From the IMG/VR virus record IMGVR_UViG_3300008107_000056, positions 1 through 64,000 of that record: a stretch of DNA of 64,000 nucleotides; one strand, 5' to 3'. A program made the translations under genes and the position numbers. The stretch is from a virus. Below are positions 41,501 through 50,632 of the stretch, piece by piece; within the stretch, counting starts at the first letter, position 1, and each line of letters begins with the position of its first letter. The notes beneath the pieces are model-generated. The model worked only from the letters and a program-made list of their open reading frames with translations, ran no database searches and was not told where the DNA came from.

Positions 41501-44500
41501 TTCCTGTGGGTTAAATGTAATTGCACGGCTTGGGAACGGATCAGTAACTACCATTTCTGAATCGTTGTTTACTGCAAGTACGTTCATAGAATATGTAGCG
41601 TGTTCTAACACTTCAAATCTATGATATACACCAGTACCAAGTGCTGTCAAGTTGACCATGTATTGGAAGTTTCCTGTATCACCGCTACCACCACGCAGTG
41701 CTTCAGCAGGGTTAGTATGTAGCGTAATATCGTTTGCTCCTAAAACGTTTACATAGTAAACTCTGTTGGCTGTTAGACCACCAATAGCAGTTTGAGGTAG
41801 ACCAGATACGTAAGAATCATAATCACTTGAAGCTGCCTGTGAAGCACCGCCAAGTGCATCAATTCTATAAATTACTGCATCACCGTTACGTAGACCGTGT
41901 GCGGCTGTAAAGTTAATAACATTATCTGCAAGAATAACACGAGCTGCCAAAGAACCGTCAAAGTAAATTGTTCTACGTGGAATTGTATTAGATACACGTA
42001 TTACATCTCCACCTCTATAGCTGGTTAAGAAACGTGTGCTATAACTTGGCAATGATGGGCATACAATCCAGCTGACACTATAACGAGCACTATCATTAAT
42101 TGGTGCTTGACCTGTATTAGCTGTACCAGATCTTGTACCACTTACGGACATGTAATATGAATTTCTGTATAGTACAACGTCACCATAGTAGTAACTATCT
42201 GATGTGTTCCACTCGCCTTTGAAAGTTGTACCAGTTAAAGTTGGGTTAGTAACTTTAAATTGGTGAACTGATCCAGTTCCTACACCTAAAATATCCGCAC
42301 GGTCAGTGTTGGTATAAGCACCTACCCATGTATTGTGTAGAGAGAATTGGTTTGCTGCCTGTCCAGCTGCCGCGCCACCTGCAACTGAGCCAAATAGTGT
42401 ATTAGAAACGAAGTATTGGCGTCCATTGATTAGACCATTAATCTGCGTTCCACCTGCCCATACTTGGTAAACAACGCGGTCACCAGTGGTAAAGCCATGA
42501 TTGTTAAACACGATACGATCTGAAGCTGCCAAGGCTGCTGCCGATGAACTACCGTTAACAACAATGTCACGTGCAACAACTGTGCCTAGTCCAACTCCTA
42601 AACTATCACCTGCAACTTGAGCAGTGGTTAATGTATGGCTACCTGCACTACCATTACTGCTATAACGTGTGATAGCAATACCAGCCAATGCGTTTGCTTT
42701 GGTTGTGGCCAATTGGAAAGCATTTAATTCTTTGCTGATCACGTAGTAAACTGTTGCATCGGTTAATTTAACATAGCTGTCATAAACACCAGTAGCACTG
42801 TCACCAATAGCGTATGTTAATGCGCCTTTGCTATATGTTACGGCAGTACCTGTAGCTAGACCATGGTTAGGAATATAAATTATACCGTCTGTCAAATTCA
42901 TTTGATCTTGAGGATCAAACTTAAATTGACGCTGAGCGATAGTAGAACTAGCAGTAAATGACATGCTGGTTGTAGTTGGCAAACTTGAGATTGTATATCC
43001 GCCATCTAGTGTACCAGTTGAACTAGTATCTTCAAAACTATGTGTTGGAACTGAAGTTGTAGTCAACCCTGCCAATGGAACAGCATTATAGAACTGGCGG
43101 AAAGTAAAGTTAGCGGCAGTACCAACAGCAGTGATGTCAATTGGATATGCCGCGTAAGCCAATGCTGGGCTTAGTGCTAATGCGAATGTATTGTTGTCAA
43201 TAACGATCACATAGTAAATGGTTGTTGCGGACCAACCAGTAACTGCACCACCAGTTGACAGTGCTGTTAGCAATACTGTTTCAGCTGTTCTAAAACCGTG
43301 ATTTGTAAATGTCCAAGTATCAGTTGTTGCATTTGCACTACCAAAAGCAACGTTGAATGTACGTGGCAATGTTTGTGTTGTTGTGAACAACTGGAATGTA
43401 CCATATAGTTTTTCAACTACTTGGCCATCCTCATAAGCTGCCGCAGTAGTACTGTTTTGAGCACGAGTTACATTTATGGTAAATGGATTACTTGCACCAG
43501 TAATGGTTCCAACAATCATAACTTCGTTACCAACACGTATATAATCACCTTGAGCCAAGTTTGTTGTAGCTGTAATCTGTAGTGCAGTTGCACTTGCTGT
43601 ACATGCGTACAATGTTCCTGGAACAGCCAAAGGAAGATCTTGTACTACGTTTTTAACAATGTATTGATTATTATTGATTAAACCAGGGGCACCAGTATAT
43701 GGGCTACCAATATCTACACCGCCTTGATTTTCATAACGCACTAGTGCGTTTTCAACAAAAAGCTGTGATTGTCTAGGAATAATAATTCTATTGCCTTGTG
43801 GGTTAGCTACTGCTGTATTGGCAAAACTTTGTGTAGCAGTAACACCTGCAATGGCAGTAAACTGCACAGTTGGCTGACCTGTTGGAAAAGTACCAACGGA
43901 GTACGCTTGTACTTTGAAGATATTATTGGTAATTGGAACCATATAATAACTAGATGCATTAGTCATACCAGTAATTGGTGTTGCCGCTGTATAGGTCATA
44001 CGTACACGAGGCCAACTACGACCAGAACTATCACTTACTAAGTCAAATAATGGACCTGGATAGTCATAACCAGTTGGATATGTACCTTGTGTACCAGTAC
44101 CACCAGTTGTTTGAGTAGCCGCAGTACCGCCATGATTAATCAAGTAGAAGCTGTTGCTGTATGGATTTTCTTCAATTCTAAAAGCATAGAATCTACCTGC
44201 ACCAACTGTTACTGTGCCAGCAAAGTTAATTGGGGCGCCATTTGGAGCAGTTGTTAAAGAGAATTCTTTAACAGCGCCAGCAGTATTAGCACTGATTATA
44301 CTTTCAACATAATACTTTTGATAAGAAGTATATGTATTTGGCGTATCAATTACTGTAGTTGGTAATGTTGAACCAGTACCATTTTTAATAACAATTGGTG
44401 TGTTTTCTTGGATGTAAGATGGTAATGTGTTAAACAATGCAATTACACGATCTCGACCAGTACCAGCACCGCCAGTTGTACCAGCCGCAGTAAAGTTAGC

Positions 44501-46543
44501 AATGGTAAATCCTGGATGGAACGCATAAACACCGCCTGCAGCCGTATTAGATGTTGTAAAGTTTAACTTAGTTGCTCCAACACCAGTTGAATATGGAGTT
44601 GCACCAGCTGTGCCGTTTTCAGTTGTGTATACGTCAAATTGGTCTCTGTTTACAACGCTGACGAAATAGACTTGTCCTTCTACTGGAACAGTTGTACCAC
44701 CAGACCAACTATTACCGCCACCAACAAACATAATTGGTTCACCAGTTGTTAAACCGTGATTTTTAATAAAAATTCTATCTGCTGTAATTGCACTTACGTT
44801 TTGACGGAACCAATACTTACCAGTGGTTGCTTTCCAATCATGGATAGAAGCACGAGTATGGTTGATCATTGGTGAAGTGTGTAGAACAGCACGAGCGCCA
44901 ACAGTAGTATAAATGTTATAACGATCAAAACTTGTTGTTCCGTTACCACCACTATCAACTAGAGTATAGGTTTGCGTTGCAGCCTGATTGCTCAATGTAC
45001 CAGTGTTGTCGGTTGGACCTTCCATTTCAAAAGTATTACCTGTTGCTGTCCAGTTAGCTGAACGAACAACGTACACACCGTTAAGTGCGGCAACACCCAT
45101 ACCAGCAAGGGTAATTTGTTGACTTGGAACAATACCTAACGCATTAACTGTGTTTAAACCGTTAAGTGTTACAACAACAGTTGCAGATCCGCTTGTGGCA
45201 GCAATAGTTGAGATTTTATCTTCAATTCTGTCACCGCGTTTGAAAAGAGCAAAATCATGATTACCAGAACCACGACCGTTAAATGAAATTAAGTTTGTGC
45301 CTGCATAAGCATCTTTAGGATTAGATGTTAAACGTAATGTGTCTTTTGTTAACACTACAGCAAACATCATACCAGAGTTGGTGGTAGCCCATGTTGGAAT
45401 TGTACCGCTGCCTAATGGGAAATCGTTTCCACTGATAGCGTCAATACTAGGTGTTGCACCGCCGCTACTTACACCAACGTATGCTACTGGGTCACCAGTA
45501 ATTAATCCGTGATTTGGAATAGTAACAACGCTTGTGCCAGTATCAATACCGCCTACCGCCGCAATAGTGCGACGAATTGTGCCATCATGATATGGTTCAA
45601 AAATGTTAAAGTTACCAGTGGCTAAACTGATAGAGCTACGATCTTCAACTTGTCCACCGTTAACAACACTACGTGGATCAAATGAAATTGCATTTTTACT
45701 TAAACTGTTAACTAGGGCAAATGTAGCACCAACTTTAAAACCGTGATCAAAAGTGGTTCTTGCTGTTAATGTTGTTGAGCCGTCAGTGGTAATTGTTCCA
45801 GTGATATTAGAAGCTGTGTTATCTAATTGAATATTTGAACCTACATAGAAACGACCAGTTGTGATTGTTGTATATGAAGTAAAGATACTAACTGGGTTAG
45901 TAACCGTACCTTGTAGTTGTACAGCTCTTGCTTCAAATGTAAACACATAATCTGTTGTACGTTTGACAACAAATGTTCCCTCAGCAGTTACGCTGTCAAC
46001 TCCACGAACGTCAATTGGTGTACCTGTACTAATACCATGAGGACTTGAAGTAGTAACAGAAATTAAACTTGTGCCGTTAACAGTAACATCAACAACGTTA
46101 CTTAATGGAACGTCACCTGCTAATGAGTGGAAAGCTGGGACTTCGTTTTGACGCTCTAAGGTTTCCCATTTTGAGCTCTGTAAGCCATATTCAAAGTCAG
46201 TGTCAATTAATGTATTTGGTTGTGAAACGCGAAGTTTTGAAACAGGATCTGTCAAAAATTCTGCGGGTTGGAAAGGCACAGTGTCTCTCTCAATAAAGAC
46301 CTGTACTTGATCGCTGGCGCTCATTGCCGCGCAATCATACTCTAATATGTATGATGTAGTATCAGTAGCTGGATTGTATGACCAACTACTTACGCCTTTA
46401 TTTCCATCGGCGAAGTTGTAAAGAATAATGTTGCGTGTCACGTTTGTAATCAGCAACACTCTCTTTAGAGGCACATTACCTTCAACAGTGATTGTATCTG
46501 TTGTTGGACTAAATGTGTAGTCGAAAATCAGTGATTTTGCCAT
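38540..46543 (-). CDS. giant structural protein with HG(L/F)xTG repeats, 2667 residues
   Basis: Begins KSLIFDYTFSPTTDTITVEG, a start I recall from large virion proteins of marine T4-like phages. Residues about 150-1900 hold at least ten beta modules, each with a motif like NHGLTTGDPVxY (examples: NHGLITGDPVAY, NHGFTTGDRVVY, AHGLQTGTKVYY). At about 1930-2120 there is a helical part with CERDVKYAINAIVYDILYGG; the C-terminus contains MDYSWYGAGKVRFGFKG and HEFIHNNKETEAYLRSG, which look like a conserved end domain. It is probably a baseplate or fibre protein involved in host contact; the exact place in the virion is unknown. It has its own late promoter and ribosome site. Confidence 0.82.
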   Translation of the reverse strand: MAKSLIFDYTFSPTTDTITVEGNVPLKRVLLITNVTRNIILYNFADGNKGVSSWSYNPATDTTSYILEYDCAAMSASDQVQVFIERDTVPFQPAEFLTDPVSKLRVSQPNTLIDTDFEYGLQSSKWETLERQNEVPAFHSLAGDVPLSNVVDVTVNGTSLISVTTSSPHGISTGTPIDVRGVDSVTAEGTFVVKRTTDYVFTFEARAVQLQGTVTNPVSIFTSYTTITTGRFYVGSNIQLDNTASNITGTITTDGSTTLTARTTFDHGFKVGATFALVNSLSKNAISFDPRSVVNGGQVEDRSSISLATGNFNIFEPYHDGTIRRTIAAVGGIDTGTSVVTIPNHGLITGDPVAYVGVSSGGATPSIDAISGNDFPLGSGTIPTWATTNSGMMFAVVLTKDTLRLTSNPKDAYAGTNLISFNGRGSGNHDFALFKRGDRIEDKISTIAATSGSATVVVTLNGLNTVNALGIVPSQQITLAGMGVAALNGVYVVRSANWTATGNTFEMEGPTDNTGTLSNQAATQTYTLVDSGGNGTTSFDRYNIYTTVGARAVLHTSPMINHTRASIHDWKATTGKYWFRQNVSAITADRIFIKNHGLTTGEPIMFVGGGNSWSGGTTVPVEGQVYFVSVVNRDQFDVYTTENGTAGATPYSTGVGATKLNFTTSNTAAGGVYAFHPGFTIANFTAAGTTGGAGTGRDRVIALFNTLPSYIQENTPIVIKNGTGSTLPTTVIDTPNTYTSYQKYYVESIISANTAGAVKEFSLTTAPNGAPINFAGTVTVGAGRFYAFRIEENPYSNSFYLINHGGTAATQTTGGTGTQGTYPTGYDYPGPLFDLVSDSSGRSWPRVRMTYTAATPITGMTNASSYYMVPITNNIFKVQAYSVGTFPTGQPTVQFTAIAGVTATQSFANTAVANPQGNRIIIPRQSQLFVENALVRYENQGGVDIGSPYTGAPGLINNNQYIVKNVVQDLPLAVPGTLYACTASATALQITATTNLAQGDYIRVGNEVMIVGTITGASNPFTINVTRAQNSTTAAAYEDGQVVEKLYGTFQLFTTTQTLPRTFNVAFGSANATTDTWTFTNHGFRTAETVLLTALSTGGAVTGWSATTIYYVIVIDNNTFALALSPALAYAAYPIDITAVGTAANFTFRQFYNAVPLAGLTTTSVPTHSFEDTSSTGTLDGGYTISSLPTTTSMSFTASSTIAQRQFKFDPQDQMNLTDGIIYIPNHGLATGTAVTYSKGALTYAIGDSATGVYDSYVKLTDATVYYVISKELNAFQLATTKANALAGIAITRYSSNGSAGSHTLTTAQVAGDSLGVGLGTVVARDIVVNGSSSAAALAASDRIVFNNHGFTTGDRVVYQVWAGGTQINGLINGRQYFVSNTLFGSVAGGAAAGQAANQFSLHNTWVGAYTNTDRADILGVGTGSVHQFKVTNPTLTGTTFKGEWNTSDSYYYGDVVLYRNSYYMSVSGTRSGTANTGQAPINDSARYSVSWIVCPSLPSYSTRFLTSYRGGDVIRVSNTIPRRTIYFDGSLAARVILADNVINFTAAHGLRNGDAVIYRIDALGGASQAASSDYDSYVSGLPQTAIGGLTANRVYYVNVLGANDITLHTNPAEALRGGSGDTGNFQYMVNLTALGTGVYHRFEVLEHATYSMNVLAVNNDSEMVVTDPFPSRAITFNPQETTVAVSGLVTQVVNATTDEITLPAHGLQTGTKVYYSIGPANSGTIVGNLTDGATYYVIRVNDDTIRLADNLANALKAVHRDITNTGSGFNHYLVAATAAGSSWIRYNTTGDITSGTSFTGTAFFTGQVDGNIRDGVLTALPIINETQLYVRPDCMNVHRPFDGGVEINASRGPNVSIVRQTRKYFRYQSGKGLQYSTGINFSPSIDVSRITHDGSTYATVVTRRPHKLLTGNKIIVENVGSTSEYEAVKCERDLGYLLLGAGFDVALGTNYNSIFLGIAEVNSLEISEGVKRNITNARNATAALAGVSASAAATTRSNTFWNEVLDIINNGRSAADALSYNDPTNASSSQLAAKARLVNNRDFMAREVEKWVEQNYPLYNHDTAKCERDVKYAINAIVYDILYGGNSATYDQAKFFFYGFSNQGATISPDHRVQTVAAYGRLKTIIGQILAGTTVTKSTGNLLTQDTTGSNANAGEITKAQDLVQITADVVGATSVTQALSLLPATRTEPSVVWADAEFQTAKTAIDTNSASIIANIVRGAPYTQPLSGPNFVVANVIDDFTFRYITNGIPYDLAPRGFPNLFVAGWQDAVVRSGMFDDQNGMFWEYDGKSLHCVRRNSTKQLGGFLNVTNKSNVVNGTNTNFTKQLEIGNNIVIRGMSYRVNKVVSDTQIQVTPAYRGTTRNNVVGTLTQDLRIPQSEWSLDKCDGTGRSGMVLNINRMQMTYMDYSWYGAGKVRFGFKGTDGVVMYVHEFIHNNKETEAYLRSGNLPARYEIKNGNAPSYAPSLYHWGASVIMDGVFEDDKAYLFTVASGSGGSDTISIPQALVGTNVPILSLRLAPSVDNSLVGALGERDIINRMSINLQQVGLVVGNSNNKPASVKLILNAALSQQAYFANYGAPSLTQVIKHTGQTTDTVNGGVTIYEFRAAVNSPVTADLSEIAEIGNSILGGDYVYPNGPDIITVCIVPTDTSAATTVTARISWKESQA

Positions 46544-46568
46544 TTTAAGTTACCCTTTTAAGTTCTAA

Positions 46569-46574
46569 TATTTA
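46569..46574 (-). promoter_or_regulatory. late-type promoter for the 2667-residue gene
   Basis: GATAAATAT on the minus strand, about 25 nt before the ATG. The leader contains AAAAGGG as a ribosome site. Confidence 0.6.
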
Positions 46575-46581
46575 TCTATGC

Positions 46582-49500
46582 TTACGCCAACGCAATACTA
46601 AACGCCACACTTAGCGAGTTAATACTTTGATCCACATAAGTTTTTACAGCCTGTTCTGTTGGAACAGCTAAGTTTGAATTTCCGCTTAATGTTCCATCAG
46701 CAGAAAATTCGTTAATTTGTTCTCCAATCTGCGCACCAATACTACCTAGTCGCAAACTTGTCAAACCGCTTAAGTCAAACGCATTAGCGTTCAATGTTGC
46801 ACGACCTGTTGCTTGATCAACTTTGAAGAAGTCGCCTACCCTAAAGTTACCGTCTTGATCCGTACTTACGTAGAACACACGTCCTGGTAAGTTTTCAACA
46901 ATTTCGTTAACTTGTAATGTTGGCGAAAGTTGTGTAGGATATGCAGTTGATCTTCCTCCACTACCAATAGCCAAGAAATCATGACCAGTTAAACGAACCT
47001 TACTATACTTTGTTCTAACAGTGACTCCTGTTCCCTCTGCACTTGCTAAGAGCTTTTCAGTGGTCAATGTTAATATTGCAAATCCTGCTGGTTTATATCC
47101 AGTAGCAGCCGCAGTATAGTCAACAGCTTGAATAACGTATGTTCCGCCTGCACTAGCAATGCTCAAACTTGCGCCTGCAACAGGTTCAGCAGTTAGTCCT
47201 GAAACTACTACTAGGAATCCTTTTTGTCCAGTAACTCCACCAGTAACAATTGACGCTTGAACCGCAGTAGCAGTTCCAGTGATAGTCTGTCCAGCACTAA
47301 ATGTACCACTGTTTACTTTAACGTATAATACGCCTGCGCTTGGTTGTGAACTTAGGATTGTTGCACTACCAGTTGGACTCGTTAATGTCTCTCCAGTATT
47401 GAATACACCAGTTGAACTAGCATAAGTGATTAGTTCTCCGTATAATGTTCCAGTAATAGCTGTTTCGCTGGCATCAAAACCGCCTGCAATACAACCATAT
47501 GTTCCATAACTGTTATTACCGTTCAATGAACGAATCTGTCCGCCTGTACTTGCCGCATATCCATATGTACAGAAATATGTAAAGCAAGAAACAACTTCAG
47601 CTTTTCCAGTATTTGAACACCAAATACCAATTCCACCGTCATTGTTCATAGTATATCCGTGGAAAACAATCGATCTATAACCAGTGGCATGAACTGCTCC
47701 ATTTACAACTGCGCCAATACCGCCCACTGAGAAACATGAACATTCTAGTACATACGGAGACTTAGTTGTGATTGGACTTGCAGGATTCAACGCCACAAAT
47801 ACTCCTCCTGGAGTTGAAGTATCAACGTCGCCTGGAGTTCCAACTAAAAATCCATTTAATCCTTGCATTGTTATTTTTTGCAACAATGAGCCATTACTCA
47901 TTAAGAACATAGTTTGAGTTTCGTCGCCAACTTGTGGTTCAACAATAACACTTCTTAAACTATCTCCGACAATATACACATTGGCAGGGATGATAATAGG
48001 AAGATCTTCTGTGTATGTTCCACTCTTAACAAAAATAGTTGCTGGACCAGTTACTGTTGTACAGGCATATTTGATTGTTGCAAACGCACGATTAATGCTC
48101 TTTCCGTCGTTGCCATTATTTCCTTCTGGTGTAACATAATAAACTTGTCCAGTTACATTATTGTTTTCCCAAGCAGGTAGTCCAGCGCCGTTAACTGCTA
48201 AAACTTGACCGTTAGTTCCTACTGGAATACGTTCAACTGCACCACCTGAACCTTTACGTAGTAAGTCACCTGCGGTAGTCAAGATTGGGGTCACATCACC
48301 TGTTTGTGCTACCAAATTCCATTTTGTTGGATTTGTAGTTGGGGTGTTACCAATGTTGTTAGCACTGATGCTGATCCATGTGCTACCCAAGTATTCTACT
48401 GTGTCATCTAATTCATATTCTGTTCCAGCCGCATAAGTTCCCTTCCAGAACATACCAGCAGCCAACAAACTCCAATATGTAGCATTTGGTGGTTCAACTC
48501 CACCGCCGTTGTTTGAAGTATGTGCAAGAATACAAATGTAACTACGTGCGCCATATCTTACAATATCGCCTGCTAGATAAGCAGTACCATTTGTATAAGT
48601 TGGATTTGGTGCTAGTCTAACCCCGTCAACGTACAATGTAAAGAAACTGGTATTAGTTGGTAAATTGCCAGATCCTTCTGCGGTTGCAATATATAATTTT
48701 GCACCGTACTTAACTACTTCACCAACTTTATAAGTTGTTCCTCCAGCATAATCGCCTGCAAAACTAAAACCTGTAGTAAACGGATCCCAGTTAGCTGTAT
48801 TAGTTGGCGTAACACCAGTTGTATTAACTTTGGCAGCATAGATACTACCACCATAATTTACTAACTCACCTGGCTTATATGCTGTAGCACCACTATAAAC
48901 ACCTGCGTAAGTATAGCCTTTGGTTAATACGTCCCAGTTTGCTGTTACTGTTGGCAAATTGCCAGTAGTGTTTCCTTTAGCTACATAGCTGTAACCACCA
49001 TACTGTACAATGTCACCTTTAACGTATGCAGTTGCTCCGCTATACGCACCTAGTGATTGTAGGCCGCTGACCATCGTATCCCAGTTGGCTGTATCAGATG
49101 GTAAATTGCCTGTTGTATCTTGTTTTGCTACAAATGCGCTTGCACCGTATGTAACAATGTCGCCCTTCTTATAAAGAGTTGCGCCATTATAAATTCCTTT
49201 ATAAACGACACCTTGTGTAATTACTGTAAAATAATTTGTGTCTGTTGGAAGATTACCTGTGGTAGTTACGGAAGCAACGTAAGTGTTAGCACCATAAGAA
49301 ACAACATCACCTGGTTGATAAGTTGCGCCGTTATCGTATGTACCTTCAAATTGCAAACCAGTTGCAAACATTGTAAATTTAACTGTGTCAAATGTTACGG
49401 TACTGGTATGATGCGTGTTACAAATATAAACTTGCCCACCATAGCTAACCATATCGTTTAGCTTGTAACGAGTAGCACTTGCCCATGTTCCTTTGAAAGC

Positions 49501-49869
49501 AATACCGTCGTTGAATAAGCTCCACTTACTGAAATCATCTTCAAGACCTAATGCGGCAGTTGAAGCAGAAGTGTGACTGGTATTTGCAATGTAGCTACGT
49601 CCACCATAGTTAACAATATCGTTAACCTTGTAGTATGTAGCAGTTGCCCAAGTACTTCCCCAAGACTGACCGTCATTCATTAACTGCCATTTGCCAGCAG
49701 TTAAATCAGTCTCAAACCCGCCAGTTGCGTCAGAGTCTGCAATGTGACCTAGCACACAGACGTATGCCTTGCCGCCGTAGCGTACAATATCATCTTTTAC
49801 GTATGTTGTAGAATTGGTCCATACGTTTTTCCATACGAAACGCAATCTACCAAGTTTAAATTCTGCCAT
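46582..49869 (-). CDS. fibre protein with ten carbohydrate-binding-like modules and a beta-helix
   Basis: The first 530 residues are ten repeats of about 49-57 residues, each like G.W....Y..GD.V.YGG..Y.......TGN.P.....W (examples: YVKDDIVRYGGKAYVC, YKPGELVNYGGSIYAA, YVKGDIVQYGGYSYVA). This matches carbohydrate-binding modules of the chitin-binding type. The C-terminal half is a right-handed beta-helix (PANVYIVGDSLRSVIVEP, ATIFVKSGTYTEDLPI) similar to two neighbouring fibres, ending with a domain ending TYVDQSINSLSVAFSIALA. I infer a tail fibre or baseplate fibre that binds surface glycans. Confidence 0.82.
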   Translation of the reverse strand: MAEFKLGRLRFVWKNVWTNSTTYVKDDIVRYGGKAYVCVLGHIADSDATGGFETDLTAGKWQLMNDGQSWGSTWATATYYKVNDIVNYGGRSYIANTSHTSASTAALGLEDDFSKWSLFNDGIAFKGTWASATRYKLNDMVSYGGQVYICNTHHTSTVTFDTVKFTMFATGLQFEGTYDNGATYQPGDVVSYGANTYVASVTTTGNLPTDTNYFTVITQGVVYKGIYNGATLYKKGDIVTYGASAFVAKQDTTGNLPSDTANWDTMVSGLQSLGAYSGATAYVKGDIVQYGGYSYVAKGNTTGNLPTVTANWDVLTKGYTYAGVYSGATAYKPGELVNYGGSIYAAKVNTTGVTPTNTANWDPFTTGFSFAGDYAGGTTYKVGEVVKYGAKLYIATAEGSGNLPTNTSFFTLYVDGVRLAPNPTYTNGTAYLAGDIVRYGARSYICILAHTSNNGGGVEPPNATYWSLLAAGMFWKGTYAAGTEYELDDTVEYLGSTWISISANNIGNTPTTNPTKWNLVAQTGDVTPILTTAGDLLRKGSGGAVERIPVGTNGQVLAVNGAGLPAWENNNVTGQVYYVTPEGNNGNDGKSINRAFATIKYACTTVTGPATIFVKSGTYTEDLPIIIPANVYIVGDSLRSVIVEPQVGDETQTMFLMSNGSLLQKITMQGLNGFLVGTPGDVDTSTPGGVFVALNPASPITTKSPYVLECSCFSVGGIGAVVNGAVHATGYRSIVFHGYTMNNDGGIGIWCSNTGKAEVVSCFTYFCTYGYAASTGGQIRSLNGNNSYGTYGCIAGGFDASETAITGTLYGELITYASSTGVFNTGETLTSPTGSATILSSQPSAGVLYVKVNSGTFSAGQTITGTATAVQASIVTGGVTGQKGFLVVVSGLTAEPVAGASLSIASAGGTYVIQAVDYTAAATGYKPAGFAILTLTTEKLLASAEGTGVTVRTKYSKVRLTGHDFLAIGSGGRSTAYPTQLSPTLQVNEIVENLPGRVFYVSTDQDGNFRVGDFFKVDQATGRATLNANAFDLSGLTSLRLGSIGAQIGEQINEFSADGTLSGNSNLAVPTEQAVKTYVDQSINSLSVAFSIALA

Positions 49870-49906
49870 TTTCTTTTTCCTTTAAGGTAAATCTTATTAA
49901 TTTTTA

Positions 49907-49912
49907 TATTTA
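49907..49912 (-). promoter_or_regulatory. late-type promoter for the module-repeat fibre
   Basis: AATAAATAT on the minus strand, about 38 nt before the ATG at 49869 and next to the stop codon of the previous gene. A ribosome site AAAGGA lies in the leader. Confidence 0.55.
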
Positions 49913-50278
49913 TTACACATCTGAAGGGTAAGTATAGGCCTTGTTGACTCGTGCAACCAACTCGCCTTGTGCGTTCAAATAATAATAAATGCTTCTGCTA
50001 TCCCATCTATATTGGTCTGGATTTAGATTAGTATCTGGTCTAATATGATCTTCATTTCGACCGTCAAAATAGTCTACTCCTACCTCAAACTCTGTAAAAT
50101 CGTCTTCTGCCAATCCTATATTATTGACAACAATTTCTTCATCAACGCCTAATAATTGATCTACTCTAGTAAAATATAAATCACCTTCTTCTGTTCTACG
50201 TAGAGCGTAATAATATCTTGGATTATTTGCACCAAGCAGTGCTGATGTATCCTGATCTCCTACATAATATGTACTCAT
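49913..50278 (-). CDS. small conserved-type virion protein, 121 residues
   Basis: An aromatic-rich protein: STYYVGDQDTSALLGANNP, YYYALRRTEEGDLYFTRVDQ, FEVGVDYFDGRNEDHI and YRWDSRSIYYYLNAQGEL. I recall this pattern from structural gene clusters of marine T4-like phages, without a function. It lies between fibre genes, 12 bp after the 112-residue gene, with a GGAGAA ribosome site. It could be a small baseplate or fibre-connecting protein. Confidence 0.7.
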   Translation of the reverse strand: MSTYYVGDQDTSALLGANNPRYYYALRRTEEGDLYFTRVDQLLGVDEEIVVNNIGLAEDDFTEFEVGVDYFDGRNEDHIRPDTNLNPDQYRWDSRSIYYYLNAQGELVARVNKAYTYPSDV

Positions 50279-50290
50279 AATTTCTCCTTA

Positions 50291-50629
50291 TTACGATATT
50301 TCTACGTAACTTACAATTGAATCAACTGCATTTGCTACATTTGCTATCACATGAACTGCATTATCTGGAGCGACCAATAATCTTTCGCCACCATTGACTG
50401 CTCTCAATGTTTGATTAGCAGGTATAATTATATCTTTCATGTAATACCCTAAAACTGATGGTACTACACTTGAGTCAGTGACTGTGATACTAACAGTCAC
50501 TGGATCTGCTGTTTTATTGGCCAAACTCATACCAATCACAGTTGCTCTTGCTGTAGGAGGCATTGTTATGATTGATGTTGGACTTGTCGCCACATTTGGG
50601 GTTATTTTATTTTTAAATGCTGTTGCCAT
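50291..50629 (-). CDS. small virion protein, 112 residues
   Basis: A beta-rich protein (PTSIITMPPTARATVIGMSL, ADPVTVSITVTDSS, VHVIANVANAVDSIVSYVEI) similar in layout to the 104-residue protein at 58603-58917: both have small-domain strands with an ILKSL- or IIPANQTL-type centre. Each precedes or follows a fibre gene. I infer a connector or chaperone-like virion protein; no family name is known to me. It lies 3 bp from the end of the 1235-residue fibre gene. Confidence 0.65.
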   Translation of the reverse strand: MATAFKNKITPNVATSPTSIITMPPTARATVIGMSLANKTADPVTVSITVTDSSVVPSVLGYYMKDIIIPANQTLRAVNGGERLLVAPDNAVHVIANVANAVDSIVSYVEIS

Positions 50630-50632
50630 TTT

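Noticed and set aside
49120-49461. A 113-residue + strand frame opposite the carbohydrate-binding modules
   Set aside because: Cys- and Asn-rich sequence is what the opposite strand of the repeats gives; no ribosome site and no family likeness.
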